Below, in pieces: positions 52,496 to 63,519 of a DNA stretch of 64,000 bases. The DNA is from Osmia lignaria lignaria (Eukaryota; Arthropoda; Insecta; Hymenoptera; Megachilidae): contig NW_027478162.1 of NCBI RefSeq assembly GCF_051020975.1, positions 19,530,001-19,594,000 on the forward strand. Reading direction: 5' to 3'. The notes beneath the pieces were generated by a model that saw only the letters and a list, made by a program, of their open reading frames with translations, had not been told where the DNA came from and made no database searches. A program made the translations under genes and the position numbers. Positions within the stretch are counted from its first letter, which is position 1. Each line of letters opens with the position of its first letter.

Positions 52496-53236
52496 TGTCA
52501 CGTAGACAGACCGTTTTTATCAAACGTGTCTCCTTTCAAATAAGCTTAAACATCTGGAAAGGAAAACTCTCGGGCAAACCGACCATTTACTCTCGTAATA
52601 AACAGAAGGCCCACCGATAGCAGAACCAAACACTTGGGAAAGCAATGGGTCCGCCGTAATCAAATAGCAGATGCAACCACTCTAAACTGTCGCAGAGGCA
52701 GGTGGACCCAGCCTGATCACTCGAATAGTAACCAGACCACCCTTCTTAATTAGTATATAAACCCGTTCGTACCAACGATCGGGGGCAGTACCAGAGTCCA
52801 TCTCGTGTCGAGCACGTCGTGTACGGTAGTGAGTTGGTTACTATTAGTGAGATCGGGTTGAAGTCCCCTTCGAGCAACATTCACCTTATAGAATCCGCGA
52901 ATCGTGTTTCTATTTGGCATTACAATCAACCACACACAACACCCCCGCATTGCCAGTGCGTGAACACCGAGCATAGTGGAAATAGGTAATATATCACATT
53001 ATACACCTATATTCGCGACAACAACATCTGTAATAGACCAAGATTGTAGAATATATACATTGCTGTGTCAAACCCACATTAGCATTCTCCTTTAAACCCA
53101 GTGAAACCTTGTGACAGTTCCTACCACAATACAATCTTACCGCTCGGGTTGTATTGATAATAAAATAAGTTACGCGGCCGCCAATCAGAAAGCCTCTGAT
53201 AGCCACGCGCGCTGCCAAGCCGTCGGCCACGTAACA
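52496..53236 (+). repeat. 3' LTR (741 bp)
   Basis: It matches the 5' LTR over its whole length with three substitutions (52798, 52901, 53005) and no gaps. It ends ACGTAACA. A low divergence between LTRs, which are identical at the moment of insertion, means a young insertion unless gene conversion has acted. Confidence 0.96.
53159..53164 (+). terminator. Poly(A) signal AATAAA of the element
   Basis: AATAAA lies in the downstream part of the 3' LTR, after the predicted R start at 52787, and so can end the transcript that began in the 5' LTR. Another AATAAA at 52597-52602 lies in U3, earlier in the same LTR; which is used is not visible. Confidence 0.6.
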
Positions 53237-53240
53237 ATAT
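53237..53240. other. Right target-site duplication ATAT
   Basis: ATAT follows the terminal ACA of the 3' LTR and is followed by CAAGATATTT, the satellite continuation. A 4-bp duplication fits gypsy-type integration. Confidence 0.93.
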
Positions 53241-55468
53241 CAAGATATTTAAAAGTTCCGAAGCCGCACCAACATAATAGAGATACAGAAACACCGTGGC
53301 CCCTTTCTTTGAGATTACTCTGCACTATTGCGAGCTGTAAATGCCACTTCCAGCTTAGCTGTGCAAAAGAAGAACAACAAGAAGAAGAAATATCTCGAAA
53401 TATGTCCGTCAGGCCCCTTCCCTTGAGATATATCTGCAAATATCTCGGAAACGAAGCGAGCTATGACAAAACGTTAGGGGACCTTTTTTGTAGAGAATTA
53501 TGTTTCCTACAATTTATGTTCTATGATATTTTTTGATCAGAAGCGTAGTTTTCGAGATATATCGAGATATTTAAAAGTTCCGAAGCCGCACCAACATAAT
53601 AGAGATACAGAAACACCGTGGCCCCTTTCTTTGAGATAACTCTGCACTAGTGCGAGCCGCAAATGCCACTTCCAGCTTAGCTGTGCAGAAGAAGAACAAC
53701 AAGAAGAAGAAATATCTCGAAATATGTCCGTCAGGCCCCTTCCCTTGAGACATATCTGCAAATATCTCGGAAACGAAGCGAGCTATGACAAAATGTTAAG
53801 ACACCTTTTTTGTAGAGAATTATGTTTCCTACAATTTATGTTCTACGATATTTTTTGATCAGAAGCGTAGTTTTCGAGATATATCGAGATATTTAAAAGT
53901 TCCGAAGCCGCACCAACATAATAGAGATACAGAAACACCGTGGCCCCTTTCTTTGAGATAACTCTGCACTAGTGCGAGCCGCAAATGCCACTTCCAGCTT
54001 AGCTGTGCAGAAGAAGAACAACAAGAAGAAGAAATATCTCGAAATATGTCCGTCAGGCCCCTTCCCTTGAGATAAATCTGCAAATATCTCGGAAACGAAG
54101 CGAGCTATGGCAAAATGTTAAGAGACCTTTTTTGTAGAGAATTATGTTTCCTACTTTTTATGTTCTATGATATTTTTTGATCAGACGCGTAGCTCTCGAG
54201 ATATATCAAGATATTTAAAAGTTCCGAAACCGCACCAACATAATAGAGATACAGAAACACCGTGGCCCCTTTCTTTGAGATATCTCTGCACTATTGCGAG
54301 CTGCAAATGCCACTTCCAGCTTAGCTGCGCAGAAGAAGAACAACAAGAAGAAGAAATATCTCGAAATATGTCCGTCAGGCCCCTTCCCTTGAGATAAATC
54401 TGCAAATATCTCGGAAACGAAGCGAGCTATGGCAAAATGTTAAGAGACCTTATTTGTAGAGAATTAAGTTTCCTACTTTTTATGTTCTATGATATTTTTT
54501 GATCAGATGCGTAGTTCTCGAGATATATCAAGATATTTAAAAGTTCCGAAACCGCACCAACATAATAGAGATACAGAAACACCGTGGCCCCTTTCTTTGA
54601 GATAACTCTGCACTAGTGCGAGCCGCAAATGCCACTTCCAGCTTAGCTGTGCAGAAGAAGAACAACAAGAAGAAGAAATATCTCGAAATATGTCCGTCAG
54701 GCCCCTTCCCTTGAGATAAATCTGCAAATATCTCGGAAACGAAGCGAGCTATGGCAAAATGTTAAGAGACCTTTTTTGTAGAGAATTAAGTTTCCTACTT
54801 TTTATCTTCTATGATATTTTTTGATCAGATGCGTAGTTCTCGAGATATATCAAGATATTTAAAAGTTCCGAAGCCGCACCAACATAATAGAGATACAGAA
54901 ACACCGTGGCCCCTCTCTTTGAGATAACTCTGCACTATTGCGAGCTGGAAATGCCACTTCCAGTTTAGCTGTGCAGAAGAAGAACAACAAGAAGAAGAAA
55001 TATCTCGAAATATGTCCGTCAGGCCCCTTCCCTTGAGATAAATCTGCAAATATCTCGGAAACGAAGCGAGCTATGGCAAAATGTTAAGAGACCTTTTTTG
55101 TAGAGAATTAAGTTTCCTACTTTTTATCTTCTATGATATTTTTTGATCAGATGCGTAGTTCTCGAGATATATCAAGATATTTAAAAGTTCCGAAGCCGCA
55201 CCAACATAATAGAGATACAGAAACACCGTGGCCCCTCTCTTTGAGATAACTCTGCACTATTGCGAGCTGGAAATGCCACTTCCAGTTTAGCTGTGCAGAA
55301 GAAGAACAACAAGAAGAAGAAATATCTCGAAATATGTCCGTTAGGCCCCTTCCCTTGAGATAAATCTGCAAATATCTCGGAAACGAAGCGAGCTATGGCA
55401 AAATGTTAAGAGACCTTTTTTGTAGAAAATTAAGTTTCCTACTTTTTATGTTCTATGATATTTTTTGA

Positions 55469-58044
55469 TCAGATGCGTAGTTCTCGAGATATATCAAGAT
55501 ATTTAAAAGTTCCGAAGCCGCACCAACATAATAGAGATACAGAAACACCGTGGCCCCTTTCTTTGAGATAACTCTGCACTATTGCGAGCTGTAAATGTCA
55601 CTTCCAGCTTAGCTGTGCAGAAGAAGAACAACAAGAAGAAGAAATATCTCGAAATATGTCCGTCAGGCCCCTTCCCTTGAGATATATCTGCAAATATCTC
55701 GGAAACGAAGCGAGCTATGGCAAAATGTTAAGAGACCTTTTTTGTAGAGAATTATGTTTCCTACAATTTATGTTCTATGATATTTTTTGATCAGAAGCGT
55801 AGTTTTCGAGATATATCGAGATATTTAAAAGTTCCGAAGCCGCACCAACATAATAGAGATACAGAAACACCGTGGCCCCTTTCTTTGAGATAACTCTGCA
55901 CTAGTGCGAGCCGCAAATGCCACTTCCAGCTTAGCTGTGCAGAAGAAGAACAACAAGAAGAAGAAATATCTCGAAATATGTCCGTCAGGCCCCTTCCCTT
56001 GAGATAAATCTGCAAATATCTCGGAAACGAAGCGAGCTATGGCAAAATGTTAAGAGACCTTATTTGTAGAGAATTAAGTTTACTACTTTTTATGTTCTAT
56101 GATATTTTTTGATCAGATGCGTAGTTCTCGAGATATATCAAGATATTTAAAAGTTCCGAAACCGCACCAACATAATAGAGATACAGAAACACCGTGGCCC
56201 CTTTCTTTGAGATAACTCTGCACTAGTGCGAGCCGCAAATGCCACTTCCAGCTTAGATGTGCAGAAGAAGAACAACAAGAAGAAGAAATATCTCGAAATA
56301 TGTCCGTCAGGCCCCTTCCCTTGAGATAAATCTGCAAATATCTCGGAAACGAAGCGAGCTATGGCAAAATGTTAAGAGACCTTTTTTGTAGAGAATTAAG
56401 TTTCCTACTTTTTATCTTCTATGATATTTTTTGATCAGATGCGTAGTTCTCGAGATATATCAAGATATTTAAAAGTTCCGAAGCCGCACCAACATAATAG
56501 AGATACAGAAACACCGTGGCCCCTCTCTTTGAGATAACTCTGCACTATTGCGAGCTGGAAATGCCACTTCCAGTTTAGCTGTGCAGAAGAAGAACAACAA
56601 GAAGAAGAAATATCTCGAAATATGTCCGTTAGGCCCCTTCCCTTGAGATAAATCTGCAAATATCTCGGAAACGAAGCGAGCTATGGCAAAATGTTAAGAG
56701 ACCTTTTTTGTAGAAAATTAAGTTTCCTACTTTTTATGTTCTATGATATTTTTTGATCAGATGCGTAGTTCTCGAGATATATCAAGATATTTAAAAGTTC
56801 CGAAGCCGCACCAACATAATAGAGATACAGAAACACCGTGGCCCCTTTCTTTGAGATAACTCTGCACTATTGCGAGCTGTAAATGTCACTTCCAGCTTAG
56901 CTGTGCAGAAGAAGAACAACAAGAAGAAGAAATATCTCGAAATATGTCCGTCAGGCCCCTTCCCTTGAGATATATCTGCAAATATCTCGGAAACGAAGCG
57001 AGCTATGGCAAAATGTTAAGAGACCTTTTTTGTAGAGAATTATGTTTCCTACAATTTATGTTCTATGATATTTTTTGATCAGAAGCGTAGTTTTCGAGAT
57101 ATATCGAGATATTTAAAAGTTCCGAAGCCGCACCAACATAATAGAGATACAGAAACACCGTGGCCCCTTTCTTTGAGATAACTCTGCACTAGTGCGAGCC
57201 GCAAATGCCACTTCCAGCTTAGCTGTGCAGAAGAAGAACAACAAGAAGAAGAAATATCTCGAAATATGTCCGTCAGGCCCCTTCCCTTGAGATAAATCTG
57301 CAAATATCTCGGAAACGAAGCGAGCTATGGCAAAATGTTAAGAGACCTTATTTGTAGAGAATTAAGTTTACTACTTTTTATGTTCTATGATATTTTTTGA
57401 TCAGATGCGTAGTTCTCGAGATATATCAAGATATTTAAAAGTTCCGAAACCGCACCAACATAATAGAGATACAGAAACACCGTGGCCCCTTTCTTTGAGA
57501 TAACTCTGCACTAGTGCGAGCCGCAAATGCCACTTCCAGCTTAGATGTGCAGAAGAAGAACAACAAGAAGAAGAAATATCTCGAAATATGTCCGTCAGGC
57601 CCCTTCCCTTGAGATAAATCTGCAAATATCTCGGAAACGAAGCGAGCTATGGCAAAATGTTAAGAGACCTTTTTTGTAGAGAATTAAGTTTCCTACTTTT
57701 TATCTTCTATGATATTTTTTGATCAGATGCGTAGTTCTCGAGATATATCAAGATATTTAAAAGTTCCGAAGCCGCACCAACATAATAGAGATACAGAAAC
57801 ACCGTGGCCCCTCTCTTTGAGATAACTCTGCACTATTGCGAGCTGGAAATGCCACTTCCAGTTTAGCTGTGCAGAAGAAGAACAACAAGAAGAAGAAATA
57901 TCTCGAAACATGTCCGTTAGGCCCCTTCCCTTGAGATAAATCTGCAAATATCTCGGAAACGAAGCGAGCTATGGCAAAATGTTAAGACACCTTTTTTGTA
58001 GAGAATTAAGTTTCCTACTTTTTATGTTCTATGATATTTTTTGA
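55469..58044. repeat. Two tandem A/B tetramers, 1288 bp each
   Basis: Positions 55469-56756 and 56757-58044 are nearly the same sequence. Shared private marks are AAATGTCACTTCC, TTATTTGTAGAG with AGTTTACTAC, GCTTAGATGTGC, TTATCTTCTATG with CCCCTCTCTTTG, and GAGCTGGAAATG with CAGTTTAGC. I noticed about three differences, all near the right end of the unit (such as CGAAATATG versus CGAAACATG near 57908). Parts of the unit recur at 59010-59975 and 60944-61265. Confidence 0.8.
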
Positions 58045-61000
58045 TCAGATGCGTAGTTCTCGAGATATATCAAGATATTTAAAAGTTCCGAAGCCGCACC
58101 AACATAATAGAGATACAGAAACACCGTGGCCCCTTTCTTTGAGATAACTCTGCACTATTGCGAGCTGTAAATGCCACTTCCAGCTTAGCTGTGCAGAAGA
58201 AGAACAACAAGAAGAAGAAATATCTCGAAATATGTCCGTCAGGCCCCTTCCCTTGAGATATATCTGCAAATATCTCGGAAACGAAGCGAGCTATGGCAAA
58301 ATGTTAAGAGACCTTTTTTGTAGAGAATTATGTTTCCTACAATTTATGTTCTATGATATTTTTTGATCAGAAGCGTAGTTTTCGAGATATATCGAGATAT
58401 TTAAAAGTTCCGAAGCCGCACCAACATAATAGAGATACAGAAACACCGTGGCCCCTTTCTTTGAGATAACTCTGCACTAGTGCGAGCCGCAAATGCCACT
58501 TCCAGCTTAGCTGTGCAGAAGAAGAACAACAAGAAGAAGAAATATCTCGAAATATGTCCGTCAGGCCCCTTCCCTTGAGATAAATCTGCAAATATCTCGG
58601 AAACGAAGCGAGCTATGGCAAAATGTTAAGAGACCTTTTTTGTAGAGAATTAAGTTTCCTACTTTTTATGTTCTATGATATTTTTTGATCAGATGCGTAG
58701 TTCTCGAGATATATCAAGATATTTAAAAGTTCCGAAGCCGCCCAACATAATAGAGATACAGAAACACCGTGGCCCCTTTCTTTGAGATAACTCTGCACTA
58801 TTGCGAGCTGTAAATGCCACTTCCAGCTTAGCTGTGCAGAAGAAGAACAACAAGAAGAAGAAATATCTCGAAATATGTCCGTCAGGCCCCTTCCCTTGAG
58901 ATATATCTGCAAATATCTCGGAAACGAAGCGAGCTATGGCAAAATGTTCAGAGACCTTTTTTGTAGAGAATTATGTTTCCTACAATTTATGTTCTATGAT
59001 ATTTTTTGATCAGAAGCGTAGTTTTCGAGATATATCGAGATATTTAAAAGTTCCGAAGCCGCACCAACATAATAGAGATACAGAAACACCGTGGCCCCTT
59101 TCTTTGAGATAACTCTGCACTAGTGCGAGCCGCAAATGCCACTTCCAGCTTAGCTGTGCAGAAGAAGAACAACAAGAAGAAGAAATATCTCGAAATATGT
59201 CCGTCAGGCCCCTTCCCTTGAGATAAATCTGCAAATATCTCGGAAACGAAGCGAGCTATGGCAAAATGTTAAGAGACCTTATTTGTAGAGAATTAAGTTT
59301 CCTACTTTTTATGTTCTATGATATTTTTTGATCAGATGCGTAGTTCTCGAGATATATCAAGATATTTAAAAGTTCCGAAACCGCACCAACATAATAGAGA
59401 TACAGAAACACCGTGGCCCCTTTCTTTGAGATAACTCTGCACTAGTGCGAGCCGCAAATGCCACTTCCAGCTTAGATGTGCAGAAGAAGAACAACAAGAA
59501 GAAGAAATATCTCGAAATATGTCCGTCAGGCCCCTTCCCTTGAGATAAATCTGCAAATATCTCGGAAACGAAGCGAGCTATGGCAAAATGTTAAGAGACC
59601 TTTTTTGTAGAGAATTAAGTTTCCTACTTTTTATCTTCTATGATATTTTTTGATCAGATGCGTAGTTCTCGAGATATATCAAGATATTTAAAAGTTCCGA
59701 AGCCGCACCAACATAATAGAGATACAGAAACACCGTGGCCCCTCTCTTTGAGATAACTCTGCACTATTGCGAGCTGGAAATGCCACTTCCAGTTTAGCTG
59801 TGCAGAAGAAGAACAACAAGAAGAAGAAATATCTCGAAACATGTCCGTTAGGCCCCTTCCCTTGAGATAAATCTGCAAATATCTCGGAAACGAAGCGAGC
59901 TATGGCAAAATGTTAAGAGACCTTTTTTGTAGAGAATTAAGTTTCCTACTTTTTATGTTCTATGATATTTTTTGATCAGATGCGTAGTTCTCGAGATATA
60001 TCAAGATATTTAAAAGTTCCGAAGCCGCACCAACATAATAGAGATACAGAAACACCGTGGCCCCTTTCTTTGAGATAACTCTGCACTATTGCGAGCTGTA
60101 AATGCCACTTCCAGCTTAGCTGTGCAGAAGAAGAACAACAAGAAGAAGAAATATATCTCGAAATATGTCCGTCAGGCCCCTTCCCTTGAGATATATCTGC
60201 AAATATCTCGGAAACGAAGCGAGCTATGGCAAAATGTTAAGAGACCTTTTTTGTAGAGAATTATGTTTCCTACAATTTATGTTCTATGATATTTTTTGAT
60301 CAGAAGCGTAGTTTTCGAGATATATCGAGATATTTAAAAGTTCCGAAGCCGCACCAACATAATAGAGATACAGAAACACCGTGGCCCCTTTCTTTGAGAT
60401 AACTCTGCACTAGTGCGAGCCGCAAATGCCACTTCCAGCTTAGCTGTGCAGAAGAAGAACAACAAGAAGAAGAAATATCTCGAAATATGTCCGTCAGGCC
60501 CCTTCCCTTGAGATAAATCTGCAAATATCTCGGAAACGAAGCGAGCTATGGCAAAATGTTAAGAGACCTTTTTTGTAGAGAATTAAGTTTCCTACTTTTT
60601 ATGTTCTATGATATTTTTTGATCAGATGCGTAGTTCTCGAGATATATCAAGATATTTAAAAGTTCCGAAGCCGCACCAACATAATAGAGATACAGAAACA
60701 CCGTGGCCCCTTTCTTTGAGATAACTCTGCACTATTGCGAGCTGTAAATGCCACTTCCAGCTTAGCTGTGCAGAAGAAGAAAAACAAGAAGAAGAAATAT
60801 CTCGAAATATGTCCGTCAGGCCCCTTCCCTTGAGATAAATCTGCAAATATCTCGGAAACGAAGCGAGCTATGGCAAAATGTTAAGAGACCTTTTTTGTAG
60901 AGAATTAAGTTTCCTACTTTTTATCTTCTATGATATTTTTTGATCAGATGCGTAGTTCTCGAGATATATCAAGATATTTAAAAGTTCCGAAGCCGCACCA

Positions 61001-62875
61001 ACATAATAGAGATACAGAAACACCGTGGCCCCTCTCTTTGAGATAACTCTGCACTATTGCGAGCTGGAAATGCCACTTCCAGTTTAGCTGTGCAGAAGAA
61101 GAACAACAAGAAGAAGAAATATCTCGAAACATGTCCGTTAGGCCCCTTCCCTTGAGATAAATCTGCAAATATCTCGGAAACGAAGCGAGCTATGGCAAAA
61201 TGTTAAGAGACCTTTTTTGTAGAGAATTAAGTTTCCTACTTTTTATGTTCTATGATATTTTTTGATCAGATGCGTAGTTCTCGAGATATATCAAGATATT
61301 TAAAAGTTCCGAAGCCGCACCAACATAATAGAGATACAGAAACACCGTGGCCCCTTTCTTTGAGATAACTCTGCACTATTGCGAGCTGTAAATGCCACTT
61401 CCAGCTTAGCTGTGCAGAAGAAGAACAACAAGAAGAAGAAATATCTCGAAATATGTCCGTCAGGCCCCTTCCCTTGAGATATATCGGCAAATATCTCGGA
61501 AACGAAGCGAGCTATGGCAAAATGTTAAGAGACCTTTTTTGTAGAGAATTATGTTTCCTACAATTTATGTTCTATGATATTTTTTGATCAGAAGCGTAGT
61601 TTTCGAGATATATCGAGATATTTAAAAGTTCCGAAGCCGCACCAACATAATAGAGATACAGAAACACCGTGGCCCCTTTCTTTGAGATAACTCTGCACTA
61701 GTGCGAGCCGCAAATGCCACTTCCAGCTTAGCTGTGCAGAAGAAGAACAACAAGAAGAAGAAATATCTCGAAATATGTCCGTCAGGCCCCTTCCCTTGAG
61801 ATAAATCTGCAAATATCTCGGAAACGAAGCGAGCTATGGCAAAATGTTAAGAGACCTTTTTTGTAGAGAATTAAGTTTCCTACTTTTTATGTTCTATGAT
61901 ATTCTTTGATCAGATGCGTAGTTCTCGAGATATATCAAGATATTTAAAAGTTCCGAAGCCGCACCAACATAATAGAGATACACAAACACCGTGGCCCCTT
62001 TCTTTGAGATAACTCTGCACTATTGCGAGCTGCAAATGCCACTTCCAGCTTAGCTGTGCAGAAGAAGAACATCAAGAAGAAGAAATATCTCGATTAATGT
62101 CCGTCAGGCCCCTTCCCTTGAGATAAATCTGCAAATATCTCGGAAACGAAGAGGGCTATGGCAAAATGTTAAGAGACCTTTTTTGTAGAGAATTAAGTTT
62201 CCTACTTTTTATGTTCTATGATATTTTTTGATCAGATGCGTAGTTCTCGAGATATATCAAGATATTTAAAAGTTCCGAAGCCGCACCAACATAATAGAGA
62301 TACAGAAACACCGTGGCCCCTTTCTTTGAGATAACTCTGCACTATTGCGAGCTGTAAATGCCACTTCCAGCTTAGCTGTGCAGAAGAAGAACAACAAGAA
62401 GAAGAAATATCTCGAAATATGTCCGTCAGGCCCCTTCCCTTGAGATATATCTGCAAATATCTCGGAAACGAAGCGAGCTATGGCAAAATGTTAAGAGACC
62501 TTTTTTGTAGAGAATTATGTTTCCTACAATTTATGTTCTATGATATTTTTTGATCAGAAGCGTAGTTTTCGAGATATATCGAGATATTTAAAAGTTCCGA
62601 AGCCGCACCAACATAATAGAGATACAGAAACACCGTGGCCCCTTTCTTTGAGATAACTCTGCACTAGTGCGAGCCGCAAATGCCACTTCCAGCTTAGCTG
62701 TGCAGAAGAAGAACAACAAGAAGAAGAAATATCTCGAAATATGTCCGTCAGGCCCCTTCCCTTGAGATAAATCTGCAAATATCTCGGAAACGAAGCGAGC
62801 TATGGCAAAATGTTAAGAGACCTTTTTTGTAGAGAATTATGTTTCCTACAATTTATGTTCTATGATATTTTTTGA

Positions 62876-63197
62876 TCAGAAGCGTAGTTTTCGAGATATA
62901 TCGAGATATTTAAAAGTTCCGAAGCCGCACCAACATAATAGAGATACAGAAACACCGTGGCCCCTTTCTTTGAGATAACTCTGCACTAGTGCGAGCCGCA
63001 AATGCCACTTCCAGCTTAGCTGTGCAGAAGAAGAACAACAAGAAGAAGAAATATCTCGAAATATGTCCGTCAGGCCCCTTCCCTTGAGATAAATCTGCAA
63101 ATATCTCGGAAACGAAGCGAGCTATGGCAAAATGTTAAGAGACCTTTTTTGTAGAGAATTAAGTTTCCTACTTTTCATGTTCTATGATATTTTTTGA
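62876..63197. repeat. Representative class A satellite monomer
   Basis: Class A carries GAAGCGTAGTTTTC, ATATCGAGATAT and CACTAGTGCGAGCCGC, and is usually preceded by TTATGTTTCCTACAATTT. In this copy CGAGATAT lies at 62892-62899 and 62902-62909, and its reverse complement ATATCTCG at 63051-63058 and 63101-63108. A perfect 10-bp palindrome is at 62983-62992, an 11-bp hairpin CAGCT-T-AGCTG at 63012-63022, and a 24-nt mirror repeat of GAA-type triplets around CAAC at 63026-63049. Positions 62959-62985 and 63073-63099 match at 24 of 27 bases, a sign of internal duplication. Confidence 0.9.
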
Positions 63198-63519
63198 TCA
63201 GATGCGTAGTTCTCGAGATATATCAAGATATTTAAAAGTTCCGAAGCCGCACCAACATAATAGAGATACAGAAACACCGTGGCCCCTTTCTTTGAGATAA
63301 CTCTGCACTATTGCGAGCTGTAAATGCCACTTCCAGCTTAGCTGTGCAGAAGAAGAAAAACAAGAAGAAGAAATATCTCGAAATATGTCCGTCAGGCCCC
63401 TTCCCTTGAGATAAATCTGCAAATATCTCGGAAACGAAGCGAGCTATGGCAAAATGTTAAGAGACCTTTTTTGTAGAGAATTAAGTTTCCTACTTTTTAT
63501 CTTCTATGATATTTTTTGA
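63198..63519. repeat. Representative class B satellite monomer
   Basis: Class B carries GATGCGTAGTTCTC, ATATCAAGATAT and CACTATTGCGAGCTG, and is usually preceded by TTAAGTTTCCTACTTTT. The second CGAGATAT motif of class A is changed to CAAGATAT, and the GCACTAGTGC palindrome is broken to GCACTATTGC. Hybrids exist, for example the monomer at 54503 with a class B left part and the class A CTAGTGCGAGCC right part, showing exchange within the unit. Confidence 0.85.

Larger units (their letters stand above)
45008..53236 (+). mobile_element. Full-length Ty3/gypsy LTR retrotransposon, 8229 bp
   Basis: Two 741-bp LTRs bound an internal region with primer-binding site, gag, pol in the order protease-RT-RNase H-integrase, a third ORF and a polypurine tract. 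Integrase after RNase H places it in Ty3/gypsy (Metaviridae) rather than Ty1/copia. The element starts TGTCACGT and ends ACGTAACA, an imperfect inverted terminal repeat, and is flanked by a 4-bp ATAT duplication. A third ORF, a probable -1 gag-pol frameshift and an ATAT target recall insect errantiviruses, but no env is seen. This copy is probably defective (stop in gag, break at the pol end, frame break in ORF3) though its LTRs are 99.6% identical. Transcription is on the plus strand. Confidence 0.97.

Noticed and set aside
62876..63197. CENP-B box in the satellite (reverse complement of CGGAAACGAAGCG gives CGCTTCGTTTCCG).
   Set aside because: The TTCG core is present, but the A and CGGG positions of the consensus do not match, so it is a chance resemblance.
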